Notes: a model not told the origin generated them from the sequence alone. Shown: positions 49,276-60,762, counted from the first letter of the stretch. The stretch is DNA of 64,000 bases from Siphonodentalium dalli (GCA_032622095.1 CP136061.1:37391797-37455796); one strand, 5' to 3'. Numbers and translations are program-made.

Positions 49276-49386
49276 CAGTAATGCTCTAAGTAATCGACTC
49301 CTTTACCCACAGAAGAATTATGGGTAACCTTTCAGGATTTAGTTGGAAATATGGCTTGTTGCCATTCATCGGAAAGCTCTCCCCGA
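49276..49386. mobile_element. Family D half element
   Basis: Left arm and loop only; cut off at CTCTCCCCGAGA. Confidence 0.65.
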
Positions 49387-50159
49387 GATGATAAAACCCA
49401 ACCATTCCCAGATATAATCTGCGTATTATATCCCTTTGCGATCTTATGTATACACTCCAACTTGTTATCTTATTGGATGAAGTGGGCTATAAAATAATAT
49501 ATTGAATTGAACGACAGTTGGTCACTCATTGCATATATATAGCCCATTTTCGTTATTATGCAAAAATGATATGTAAAGCTTGAAATGTCCTGCGTAATTA
49601 TTTTCCTATAATATATGCAATATATTTATTGATGTTCGCCAACATGTGCACGGCCGGTAACGAGTAAATGAAGTTGTCCAGTTTGTTTTGGTCATTCAAA
49701 CTGTGTCAATACTGTGCCGTCTGAACGATGTTCAAGGCAATCGTAACGATAAGCTCGTGTGAGCTTATTCACACGACTGATTTTGCATTGACACGGTTGT
49801 CAAGCTTAATTCACTCTACTCTTGAAGTTCCGCGTTGTATCCCCCCCACCCACCCCATGATTGGGAGATGCTTATAACAATTGTAACACTATAATATTCA
49901 TCATTTCATGACTTATTTGTTATGACTGATCGTCTGCGAACGATATCTATCGCTTCACTTCACGTTTGTCCATTAAAGTTTACATTTTTTAACCTCATGC
50001 ATTCGTTGTAGTTATTCCATAAATACTTTATGTTCATTCGAGCTGCAAGCGAGTTAGAATTTAATGCACAAACTTGCAATCTGTATTAGACTTTTGTTGT
50101 TTCTATAACCCTAGCTGTTGGAAATTTTGAGCCAAGTTGGAGTGAGACTCCCAGATCCC

Positions 50160-50340
50160 CTGTAGCCACGTCCCGCTAATGGACCCTCGGAATATTGGAC
50201 CATTGGACTGTCGCACCCTCAGACTATTGAAACCTTGAACCCTCTGACTATTGAACCCTCTGAGTGGCTCGACTAACGTACTGTACCAAGGCCTGTAATC
50301 GAACCCTCAGACTAACGTACTGTTCCCACCCTAGGGCTAT
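50160..50340. repeat. Short degenerate tandem ACCCTC(A/T)GACTA
   Basis: Imperfect repeats of 'ACCCTCAGACTATTG' and 'GGACCATTGGAC' types. Confidence 0.5.
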
Positions 50341-50447
50341 CGGATCTATCAAACAGCTACTGGACATAAAAGGTCCCACAAAACAAGGTTTTAATCGACA
50401 TCCCACCCACCAACTAATAATGTGCTCTTTATTGGTTGGTGGGAGTG

Positions 50448-50990
50448 GAACTTCAATTAAAACCATATTTTTGGGGAGTTTATATGTCCAGAAAATGTGA
50501 TCGAACCCTTGCTGTGTAAGCATCGTCCTTGGTATATGGTTGACCATGCTAATGTATGGGAAGCATATTAGCTGCTCCACATAGTCATACATATCGTTAC
50601 AGTGACCACACAGACTCAGAACAACTAGACACACAAAATGGTCAATGGCTACAAAGGAATTTCGAATCAACATGCTGAATGAACCTATAGCTGTTTGCAT
50701 ACACTGTGTCGAAATTCATCCATAATGGCCAACGACTGTGAAAAAGTTTGACACAAATTCATTCAGCGTCACTTTAGTTGAAAGTGAACACAATGCTGAT
50801 GTATTATGCCCACAACTGACATGACATGGGACTATTGATTTGAACTTCAACTAAAACCCTGTTTTTGGAGAGTTTATGTCCAGAAAATGTGATCGAACCT
50901 TCACCGTGCAAGCTTCGTCCTTGGTATATGGTTGACCACGCTAATGTGTGGGAAGCATATTAGCTCCACATAGCCATACATATCGTGAAG
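50448..50990 (+). repeat. Direct duplication, two copies about 395 bp apart
   Basis: 50448-50597 and 50843-50990 share GTCCAGAAAATGTGATCGAA, GTCCTTGGTATATGGTTGAC and GGGAAGCATATTAGCT in order. Confidence 0.7.
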
Positions 50991-50996
50991 TGGAGC

Positions 50997-51157
50997 CTCA
51001 CATATATAAGAGAATGCACTGGCTCACAACGTCAAGGTAAATATTGTTAGGCCAATGTATTCTCTATGGGAGACTCACATATACATGTATAAGAGAATGT
51101 ACATGTAGTGGCGTAGGGTTTTCCCCAAACTATCAGGAAGCTCTTGTCATGGAAGGG
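50997..51157. mobile_element. Family C element, right part only
   Basis: Hairpin remnants and right end GTCATGGAAGGG before TTAA; the left end is lost. Confidence 0.6.
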
Positions 51158-51167
51158 TTAAGATGAG

Positions 51168-51421
51168 CAAGCCTTGAAATAGTGTGTCTGTCATTTGCAG
51201 AATGAGGTCCCCAGAAGGTGAATTTAGTGATGCTACCCCGCATAGCGGGCTAGCATCACCAAATTCACCCTCTGGGGACCTCATTCTGCTTACAACTCAG
51301 CAGAATGAGTTTCACAGAGGGTGAATTTGGTGATGCTAGCCCGCTATGCGGGATAGCATCACTAAATTCACCCTCTGGGGACCTCATTCTGCAAATGACA
51401 GGCATACTATTTGCAGGCTTG
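51168..51421. mobile_element. Family E element lacking the AT-rich core
   Basis: Ends CAAGCCTTGAAATAGTGTG and ATACTATTTGCAGGCTTG; two fused hairpins with GCTA(C/G)CCCGC(A/T)TAGCGGG-type centres. Confidence 0.75.
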
Positions 51422-51621
51422 AAGATGAGAAGCATGTCAGCATGACATTTAAATTCTGTTTTATCTCATACTATTGATGTATTAATTGCCATGAAAGGGG
51501 TACTCTGTGCCCCTCTTGATGGAGAGCAGGGGGGACCATTGCTCTGCACCCCTGATAATAGATTAATTCAGGATGTACAAGACATGATATTAATGAATGT
51601 TCTAGACCAAGAAAGGCTGTA

Positions 51622-51757
51622 AACATAATGTCACTGTTAAAGGCACATAATGTCACTGTTAAAGGCACATAATGTCACTGTTAAAGGCACATAATGTCAC
51701 TGTTAAAGGCACATAATGTCACTGTTAAAGGCACATAATGTCACTGTTAAAGGCACA
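51622..51757 (+). repeat. 22-bp minisatellite, six units
   Basis: ATAATGTCACTGTTAAAGGC starts at 51625, 51647, 51669, 51691, 51713 and 51735. It runs into a family C fragment. Confidence 0.95.
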
Positions 51758-51766
51758 TTCTTTTAA

Positions 51767-51846
51767 CCATCCATGACTGGAGATTCATGAAATTTTGCAA
51801 AAAGTCTGTGCCAATGCATTCTCTTATATATGCGAGTCTCCCATAT
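51767..51846 (-). mobile_element. Family C fragment
   Basis: TTAA then CCATCCATGACTGGAG and one hairpin arm; stops after GTCTCCCATA. Confidence 0.6.
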
Positions 51847-52124
51847 GATCATGTTACAGTGTGTGACAAACAGGGATGGGGTTTCATTTGAATCTTGCCC
51901 CTCTCTCTCGGGTTGGAATTGCCCCAATTCGGTTTCTGTTAAAATTTTACAACCTGATTCCTCACCCCATGGTTGGAAATTTCTGATGACTATTTCAGAC
52001 ATAAACTTTGATAGAAAGTAAGAAAATATTTGATTTATCACACTAAATACTAGTTGAACAAACTATCAAACAATTTCAACCTATTTTTGTGCTGAAATTC
52101 CAACTGATTATCATTAATCAGTTG

Positions 52125-53255
52125 TAGGGCCCGACGAAGCTTCGAGATTCGATTCGATTTCGAATCTTACCTTCCGATTCGATTCGATTCAAAAGCGGTC
52201 GTGTTATTCGGGATATTTCGAATCGTTGTATAAAAGTTATTTATCACGGGGAATAGACTACATTATATGGACAAAACATTCGTTATATCCCCAATAATTA
52301 ACCGTAGGCTACTTTCGCAAACATCTGGGACCTCCGTGGTCCAATCTGTACAGGGTAAGTTGTCCAATAGCCCACTGCTCATATATATTTTGGCCTCCCA
52401 GTCCCACCGCTGGCTACTCGTGGCAGGTCGGTGGGTTACTCGTGCAACCTGCTGTATATAGGTCTGTGATGGATCGCGTGTTCGTCATGGTTGCAATAAT
52501 CGTAGCGCACACGGGTTTCATCCACCACATAAAACCAGCAATGTCGCGATTTTGACCGGCCCCAGCTGTGGAAGCGAGTGAATTTCTTTTGGGACATATT
52601 TGTAAGTCGCTATTTGACATTCTTACCAGAAAAGCCAACATTGCGTCACTCAGCTCAATCAAATAATATATATTTTTATAATTTAAAACTTAACACGATA
52701 TAAATATATTAAATAAACAGTTTGTCCAAATCTGATCAACATCTTTCTACAGCAAATGTTATCCGGGAAATGGAATATGGTTGACCATTTAGCTTTCATG
52801 GCAACTCAATTGATCCGATGGACAGGCCCAAGTTGGGATACTATACATAGTTCCTGTAATCCAATTTGCGAATGCGCCATTCCCCAAGTCACGATGCGCA
52901 ATTTTGATATCGCACGTGCCTGCTGTGCGTGACAAGAGTGAAGCGTACATGCGCAGACGAGTTTGACTCGAATCAGACTCCATTGACTCCAAAGTTCCAA
53001 ACTGCTTACTTTCACGAACTTCACGCATATTCTCATATATTAAACTGTTTAAAACTGTGATTAAATACTGTTCATATCATAGAAATTAAGTTTCTCCTTC
53101 GTATTCTGAGTTATCGTACTGACGTTATAAAATCATTGGACATTTGCCTCCATTTTTGCTCGTACGTCCCACTGATCGGTACTGCCAATCTACTAAAGTG
53201 TTTGAAACAGATTCGATTCGATTCGATGTTGAAATTCCCAATTCGTCGGGCCCTA
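52125..53255. mobile_element. hAT-like non-autonomous element with clear target duplication
   Basis: 14-base perfect ends TAGGGCCCGACGAA; GATTCGATTCG sub-terminal repeats at both ends; flanks ATCAGTTG/ATCAGTTA (7 of 8). 1131 bp. Internal open frames are short and show no transposase motif. Confidence 0.85.
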
Positions 53256-53915
53256 ATCAGTTAATGACTTGATGTAAGTAGTAACTGATAAATCTGATAT
53301 TCTGTTCCTTGTGTTGTTATCTGTCCATACAGTGAAAAAGACACAATATAATAGAGTTATGCCTCTTAGCTTAGATTCTATGCTCAGGAAAAACTGTACA
53401 ATATGCCATTAATCAACTTCAGACCTCCCCACCATCATGATATTTAAAAGCTTTGATGGTGTTCAGCCCTGGGTTAAATAATTGAAAGTTAGAGAATGTA
53501 TAACGAACATGAGAATGTGGATACTTTGTTTTTATATCATTTTATCCTAGATATTACTAAAATCAAAAGCTACACATTCAGGAATGCACTTGCTATGTAA
53601 ATGAAGCCATTAACCTGTTATCAGAATTGATAGTGATGTTCATAGATTATGGTTTCCATAACCATGTAATTAACTTCAAGCAAGGATATAGAAATAAATG
53701 ATTAGGAAGAACTGAGAGGATACATTATTACAGATATAGTATGTAATATATCAGTTTGAATTGAAATTAATTGAAACCTTACAATGTATATCAAAGCATT
53801 GGTTAAAGGCTATCTTTAAGCCTCAATTTACAAATAACAATTACTCACTTTTGTCCCCTTCCATGGATTAAAATAGGTAGATAAAAACATGGAATAGATA
53901 TTTACAGCACAAATA
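53256..53915. other. Intronic sequence, nothing supported
   Basis: AT-rich; no ends, exons or repeats recognised. Confidence 0.4.
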
Positions 53916-54084
53916 CAGTAATGCCCTAAATAATTGACTCTTTAACCACAGTAGAATTATGGGTAATATGGCTCTCAGTGAGAGCTTTCTGATGAATGGC
54001 AACAAGCCATATTTTCGACTGAATCCTGAAAAATTACCCATAATTCTACTGTGGTTAAGGAGTCGATTATTTAGGGCATTACTC
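53916..54084. mobile_element. Family D foldback MITE, short form
   Basis: Private AAATAAT and ACAGTAGAATT variants are found in both arms. Confidence 0.75.
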
Positions 54085-54196
54085 TATGTTAGGCCTTGCA
54101 AAAACTCAATGAAGTGAGAAAGGGAGAAAGAACAAAGGATCCCTTCTTTATCCAGCATGCAACAATGAAGAGCCTGTGTCAGTTTAAAGTTGTTAA

Positions 54197-54565
54197 CCCT
54201 TTCATGATGGGGGTGGGCTGCACTGGTGCTGCATTAAATATCCTGTGTCAGTGCATTCTCTTATATACGTGGGTCTCATATAGGGAGCCTCGTATATATA
54301 AGAGAACGCACTGGCTTACAAGTCCAAGGAAAATATTTTTAGGCCAATGTATTCTCTTATATATGCAAGGTTCCCAATGTATTCTCTTATATATGCAAGG
54401 TTCCCAATGTATTCTCTTATATATGCGAGGTTCCCAATGTATTCTCTTATATATGCAAGGTTCCCTCTCAATGTATTCTCTTATATATGCAAGGTTCCCT
54501 TGTATTCTCTTATATATGCAAGGTTCCCGTTCTCAAAATTTCAAGATGCTCCAGTCATGGAAGAG
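54197..54565. mobile_element. Family C element with expanded hairpin arm
   Basis: TTAA flanks; CCCTTTCATGA left. At 54344-54527 one arm unit of about 30 bp (CCAATGTATTCTCTTATATA) is repeated six times in tandem. Confidence 0.75.
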
Positions 54566-54912
54566 TTAATAAATTTCTGTGACAAGTTATTAGTTCGTGC
54601 ATGTAAAGTCTGTATGTCAATATTTCAAGTACATGTATTAATTTATCGCCCTAAATACATGAAATATTGAACATAGGGTAGGTAAGGTTTAAAAAAAAAA
54701 TATATTTTGAAGTTACCATAGTGTATGAGTGGTAATTCAACTATAACAGACATGTTTATATAACAATGGCAAAGGTTCTTGTTTTACCATCGAGTCACAA
54801 CAAACTCGTCAAATGAGTCCAGTGTTGGATAACTTTTATATTAATGAAAGTATTCTGCCAGTAAGCACAATAGGTAGGTATGGTTCTCAAAGATGTTGAT
54901 GGTTTCAAGGTA

Positions 54913-55101
54913 CAGTAATGCCCTAAGTAATCGACTCCTTAACCACATCAGAATTATGGGTAACCTTTCAGGATTTAGTCGGAAATATGGCTTCCCGAGA
55001 GCTTTCCGATGAATGGCAACAAGCCATATTTCTGACTAAATCCTGAAAAGTTACCCATAATTCTGCTGTGGTTAAGGAGTCAATTACTTAGGGCATTACT
55101 A
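54913..55101. mobile_element. Family D foldback MITE, asymmetric
   Basis: TA-flanked at the left; the loop side of the left arm is shortened to GGCTTCCCGAGAGC. Confidence 0.7.
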
Positions 55102-55499
55102 TATTAGCGGGAGTGTTTCTTTCCCCTCAGACACAGGTAGTTATTCCAAGAGTTGGGCATCATGTGGCCAAATAACGTCTTGAGATATCAAGATACCCAT
55201 GTTAATTCATAGCGTATATCATACTATATTTACTAGGTCATGATACTGATCTGATCAACCTGCGATTATACAATGAGTATGACCAGTCATAAATATACAG
55301 CATATGATCTTGTTAAATGCCCACTTAATTTTTGAATGCCTAAAACACATTATACACTATTTACATGATATATGATATACCGTTTGGAAGAGGAACCAAA
55401 ATTATATTTATTCCACCAGAATACGGAAAGCTGTGGCCTAGGAATGTCCATCATGTGATAAGAGATTCTCAGATTCAAGACTTCCAAATTATTTACTCC

Positions 55500-56530
55500 A
55501 GAATGTATCATAATTCACAAAAAGAGATAAAGTTATCCCCTTACATTGAAAATAATAGACTGGCAGTACAGACCAGTTCGAAACTAGAGATATCCCAAGT
55601 ATTAAAAATTTTCTAAGCCAAAAAAGGGGGGTAACTCCCCAAAAACAAAAGTCTGTCAGACCTCATAATCACAGGTGCACATGTTCCTACAGCACTAAAT
55701 ATCTGTGCCAAGTTTTAAAAAATTTACCAAAAAATGTAGGAATAAAAGCTTGGACAAAGATATACCCCTGTATTGAACATTTTCGAAGTCGAAAAACCTC
55801 ATAATTACAGGTGAACAGGTTCCCATGACACTAAATATATGTGCCAAGTTTTAAAACAATTGACCAAAAAATGTAGGAATAAAAGCTCGGACAAAGGTAT
55901 ACCCCAGTATTGAACATTTTCGAAGTCGAAAAAGGAGGATAACTCCACAAAAAAAAAGTCAAACAGACCTCATAATTGCAGGTGCAAAGGGTCCCATGGT
56001 ACTAAATACATGTATCTGTGCCAAGTTAACCCTTTACCCAACAGAACGGCCCTATGCCAATGCATTCTCTTATATATGCGAGTCGACCATAGGTCGCCTC
56101 GCATATATAAGAGAATGCATTGGCTTAACACATTAAAAATTATAAAATTGTTAAAGAATGTAAGAAAAAATGGTAAAAAGTGTTAAAAAATATTTTTTTT
56201 TAAGCCAATGCATTCTCTTATATATGCGAGGCGACCTATGGCACAGGGCATAACTGTAACTATCACAATGTGGTCAAGAAGCCGGTTCCAATGATATCCA
56301 TATTTGTATGGTTCTATTGAGAAAGACCGAAGATATTTTAGGCTGTTGAAGCTTTATTTGGCCGGTTTTGGCCGGTTTGTTGGGTAAAGGGTTAAAAAAA
56401 AAATGACTGAAAAATGTAGGCCTAACAGCTCAGACAAAATTTGCGTCCACAGAGGGTGGACGGCTAGACAGACAGACAAGGTGATTCAAGTATAGCCCCC
56501 CCCCTGCAACGAGGGGTGGGTATAATTACA
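55500..56530 (+). repeat. ATAACTCC-type repeat split by a family A element
   Basis: Repeated 'GTGCCAAGTTTTAAAA', 'AAAAAATGTAGGAATAAAAG' and 'GAACATTTTCGAAGTCGAAA' units, ending in ACAGACAGACAAGG. Interrupted at 56030-56391. Confidence 0.65.
56030..56391 (+). mobile_element. Family A MITE with damaged second hairpin
   Basis: TTAA both sides. The second hairpin stops at GCGACCTATGG and jumps to CACAGGGCAT, so its right arm is deleted. Confidence 0.8.
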
Positions 56531-56563
56531 TAATTATTAATAATTACAATTATCCAATCTCCA

Positions 56564-56746
56564 ATAGGGAGCCCCACATATTTAAGAGAATATACTGGCT
56601 TACAAGGTCATGGTTCATATTCAGAGGTTCAGAGTCCAATGCATTGTTATATATGTGAAGCTCCCTATGGGAGACTCGCATTATAAAAGAGAATGCATTG
56701 GCACAGGGTTTTCACAAAATTTCAGGAAGCTCTAGTCATGGAAGGG
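56564..56746. mobile_element. Family C element, left end lost
   Basis: Two degraded hairpins with CCAATAGGGAGCC-type centres and right end TCATGGAAGGG before TTAA. Confidence 0.6.
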
Positions 56747-56852
56747 TTAACTTTTCTATACTAAACACTAATTGATGAGTAGTTACCCCTCAGGAAATGT
56801 TCAGATAATAAGTTCAGGTTTGTTGAACTTATTATCTGAACATTTCCCTTAA

Positions 56853-57234
56853 CCCTTTACCCAACAAACCGGCCAAATAAAGCTTCAACAGCCTAAAATA
56901 TCTTCGGTCTGTCTCAATAGAACCATACAAATATGGATATCATTGGAACCGGCTCCTTGACCACATTGTGATAGTTACAGTTATGCCCTGTGCCAATGCA
57001 TTCTCTTATATATGCGAGTCGACCATAGGTCGCCTCGCATATATAAGAGAATGCATTGGCCTAAAAAAAATCTTTTTTTAACACTTTTTACCATTTTTTC
57101 TTACATTCTTTAACAATTTTATAATTTTTAATGTGCTAAGCCAATGCATTCTCTTATATATGCGAGGCGACCTATGGTCGACTCGCATATATAAGAGAAT
57201 GCATTGGCACATGGCCCTTCTGTTGGGTAAAGGG
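56853..57234 (-). mobile_element. Family A twin-hairpin MITE
   Basis: TTAA both sides, complete, reverse orientation. It is inserted next to a hairpin of GAAATGTTCAGATAATAAGT (56806-56848). Confidence 0.85.
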
Positions 57235-57409
57235 TTAATAAATAGGACTCATTCTGTACTTTTATTATTTGTTTGCTTTTATTCCAATGTATACTTTTTT
57301 ATAACTGAATGGGAGAATCCTTTTTGTACATAAAGGGTTATCCCTATCATTACAATCACTTTGGGAATGGAACTTTATCCTAGATCAAGGAGCGCAGCAA
57401 ACTCTCTTA

Positions 57410-57693
57410 CAGTAATGCTCTAAGTAATCGACTTCTTAACCACAGCAGAATTATGGGTAACTTTTCAGAATTTAGTCGGAAATATGGCTTGTTGCCATTC
57501 ATCGGAAAGCTCTACCTGAGACCTTTCCGATGAATGGCAACAAGCCATATTTAGTCGGAAATATGGCTTGTTGCCATTCATCGGAAAGCTCTCCCTGAGA
57601 GCTTTCCGATGAAAGCCATATTTCCGACTAAATCCTGAAAAGTTACCCATAATTCTGCTGTGGTTAAGAAGTCGATTACTTAGAGCATTACTG
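57410..57693. mobile_element. Family D MITE with doubled hairpin
   Basis: TA flanks. The block GGAAATATGGCTTGTTGCC...AAAGCTCT and its inverse occur twice in succession, giving two stacked hairpins between the same outer arms. Confidence 0.8.
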
Positions 57694-57745
57694 TAGGTAC
57701 TCCGGGACACATAAACCCTGGAATGCCAAATTAATTAAAGCAGAT

Positions 57746-58163
57746 CAAGTCTGAGTTTAGTGTGCCTGCCATTTGCAGAATGAGGTCCCCAGAGGGTGAA
57801 TTTAGTGATGCTATCCCACATAGTGGGACAGCATCATTAAATTCACCCTTTGGGGACCTCATTCTGCTTAGGCCTCATCTTCTCTGGAAAGTATCTTTAT
57901 TATAAAATTTCTGTAGAAACCTCTTCACGTAGATTCTATTTCTATTTAAGTTTAGTTTCTCTATATATATCCCCAAATTGGCAGACAAGATATTGCATAA
58001 TCAAGGTTCCCAATGGGTGTACATCACAATATGTCTGCCATTGAGGCAATGATGTCCCAGAGCTTGAATTTGGTGATGCTAGCCCGCTATGTGGGACAGC
58101 GTCACTAAATTCACCCTCTGGGGACCTCATTCTGCAAATGACAGGCACACTAAACTCAGGCTT
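57746..58163. mobile_element. Family E element, full length
   Basis: Ends GTCTGAGTTTAGTGTGCCTG and CAGGCACACTAAACTCAGG inverted; two hairpins and a core. Confidence 0.7.
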
Positions 58164-58486
58164 CAAATGAGATCTGATGGAATCTAAGGCTAAGTGTTAA
58201 AATTGTGCCTTTTCAAATGCAATTAAAATTATGTCTTCCAGACACTTTTATATGAAGTACACAGTGGGGTGTGGGAGTAAAACAATCAAACCAAAACACA
58301 CAGCTCTAATCTAATTCAGCATGTTATAAAAAAAAATTAGTTGCTCTATCAATTAACATCGTTAGGAGAATGACCCAAATAATTGGACTTGCCATGTGCT
58401 GAACTCCAGCTGCGTTCTCGGGAATTAGGTCAGTAGGTATGAAGAGGAGGAAGACAGACAGACGGACAGACGTTTTTTTTTTATAC

Positions 58487-58609
58487 CTGGTTGGCATCAC
58501 ATTCTTCATTGGACAGCATTCCGTGTGCAAAATGCATATCTTCCAGTCGTTTAATAATCTGCTCGCCAGGTATGCGTCTGTTGGCCAACAACTCCGAGAG
58601 TGAATGCAT
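58487..58609 (-). CDS. Internal coding exon of an unrecognised - strand gene
   Basis: Between acceptor tctcctcag and donor ACCAG|gtata on the - strand, 41 codons, phase 0 at both ends. It reads as a helical segment containing LSELLANRRIPGEQIIKRLE and ends HGMLSNEECDANQ. It begins with ATG directly after the acceptor, which may be chance or a start. Pairing it with the exon at 45154-45375 rests on shared strand and phase over a 13-kb gap. I do not recognise the protein. Confidence 0.6.
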
Positions 58610-58807
58610 CTGAGGAGAGAAAAAAGGAAGTGCCTCAGGATATACATAAGACTCTGGCAGTAAACACTGATATTACCTGAGCGAAACTCGAGTGGATGTG
58701 ATTGTTAAGATGTGAATATAAATGGGATCCGCACCAAACTCCATCAGCTCAAGTAGTCTACATATATTCTTATGTTCTAAACACATGTTTTGTCTTTTTT
58801 TTTTTTG

Positions 58808-59690
58808 GGAATGCTCTTAAGAACCACATGAGAGCAATCCTCCTGAAATACATGTCTCCATTCAATGATGGCGTCTTTCCTAGAAACTTTTGTTGTGCCT
58901 ATTTAAGTGGCCAGTAGGGCAATGGAGCAGTTTATATTCTTATGTTAGAAACACGCTTTGTCTTCTTTTGTATGTTTTTTTTTTTTTGGAATGCTCTTAA
59001 GAACCACATGAGAGCAATCCTCCTGAAATACATGTCTCCATTCAATGATGGCGTCTTTCCTAGAAACTTTTGTTGTGCCTATTTAAGTGGCCAGTAGGGC
59101 AATGGAGCAGTTTATATTCTTATGTTAGAAACACGCTTTGTCTTCTTTTGTATGTTTTTTTTTTTTTGGAATGCTCTTAAGAACCACATGAGAGCAATCC
59201 TCCTGAAATACATGTCTCCATTCAATGATGGCGTCTTTCCTAGAAACTTTTGTTGTGCCTATTTAAGTGGCCAGTAGGGCAATGGAGCAGTTTATATTCT
59301 TATGTTAGAAACACGCTTTGTGTTGTATTTTTTTTTTTTGGAATGCTCTTAAGAACCACATGAGAGCAATCCTCCTGAAATACATGTCTCCATTCAATGA
59401 TGGCGTCTTTCCTAGAAACTTTTGTTGTGCCTATTTAAGTGGCCAGTAGGGCAATGGAGCAGTTTATATTCTTATGTTAGAAACACCCTTTGTCTTCTTT
59501 TTTATTTTGGAATGCTCTTATGATTTACATCAGAGAATTGTTCCGAGAATACATTTCCGTTCAATAATCTTAGTTTTTCGTGTTCTTTATAGAAACTTTT
59601 GTTCTCTCAAGATGTTGGTAGGGCAAGGGACCATCATTTTTATGTTCTAAACACATGTTTCGTCTTTTTTTTAAAGGAATGCTTTTAAAG
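58808..59690 (+). repeat. Satellite-like array, about 180-bp units
   Basis: GGAATGCTCTTAAGAACC units start at 58808, 58988, 59168 and 59340, nearly identical, with a diverged unit at 59509. Further diverged units lie at about 60548, 61158, 61325 and 61917, separated by insertions. Each unit ends in a T-rich run. Confidence 0.9.
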
Positions 59691-59693
59691 GAA

Positions 59694-60155
59694 CCCTTTC
59701 AGTGCCAGGTCCGATTTTTGTATCAACCCATATACCCTGTGCAAATGCATTCTCTTATATATGCGAGTCGACCATAGGTCGGCTCGCATATATAAGAGAA
59801 TGCATTGGCCTAACAATTTTTCATCATTTGTTATTATTTTTTATAATTTTTTACAATTTTAATAATTTGTTCTTATATTCTTTAACAGACTTATTTTGTA
59901 GCTTTAGTGCCAGGGAATCTTACGTTTTTCATGGGCATCAAAATTATTACTATGAATACTTGGTGATAGTTTTGAGTTATAACATGCCCCTAAGGTTTTA
60001 TTCAGTTTGTTTTTAAATTCGCTATAGCATGCTTAAGCATACCCAAAAAAAATTCAACCCAAAAAAAAAAAAACTTAAAAAAAAAAAAATTTATTTAGGA
60101 CCGATTTTAGACCGTATATTAGGGCCGATGAGATCGGGCCCTGGCACTGAAAGGG
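59694..60155. mobile_element. Chimeric element: family B ends with a family A hairpin
   Basis: Ends CCCTTTCAGTGCCAGG (family B type) at both sides enclose one full family A hairpin (59748-59809) and an unrelated AT-rich tail. Left flank is GGAA, right flank TTAA. Confidence 0.75.
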
Positions 60156-60157
60156 TT

Positions 60158-60500
60158 AAAGACATATTATGGACTTGTTCGGGTGCATGTAACTGAGACT
60201 TAGTAATCAGGCGGTATGCCAACTGGAGGAATGCAGCATTCTAATACATTGCCGAAAATCTCAAGCAAATCGACAATATACATGTATACCACTCCACAGA
60301 AAACATTGTCTGAAATATGCTCAATTGTAAATATGTATTCCGATTCGGGATGCATTTAATTAATATATAAGAATGACTGTTTGTGTTGTCAATATGGTTA
60401 TACACGTACTATTGATAAATATAAAAACTTTGCGCAAAATTTTTTTCCATTTCTATTTGATCACCCTACACGAGTGTTTCACATCACTTTAAGAACAAAA
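60158..60500 (+). repeat. Family F fragment
   Basis: Matches the element at 4537-5168 from TTATGGACTTGTTCGGGTGC through CGAGTGTTTCACATCACTTT. Confidence 0.65.
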
Positions 60501-60762
60501 CGAGAAAAGTAGTTATAAATACAGGTTTTGTAATTTAGTTTTTTTTAGGAATGCTCTTAAGATGCACATCAATGCAATGTTCCCAAAGTGCATATTTCCA
60601 TTCACTGATGTTGGCTTTTAGCTTTTATAGAAACTTTGTTTTCGTTTGCTGGAAAAAGCATGTTGAAACACATTTGTTTATAAAGAAAAAAATAATCTGT
60701 CAGGTTGCTAGCGGGGCCAGAGATCAGCCAACAATCTTTGTAAATATTTTTTCCTTTATTAA

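Noticed and set aside
51622-51757. CRISPR-like array
   Set aside because: Direct head-to-tail 22-bp units without spacers; animal minisatellite.
55365-55616. 83-residue open frame beginning MIYDIPFGRG
   Set aside because: It runs into the ATAACTCC repeat and has no splice context or known domain.
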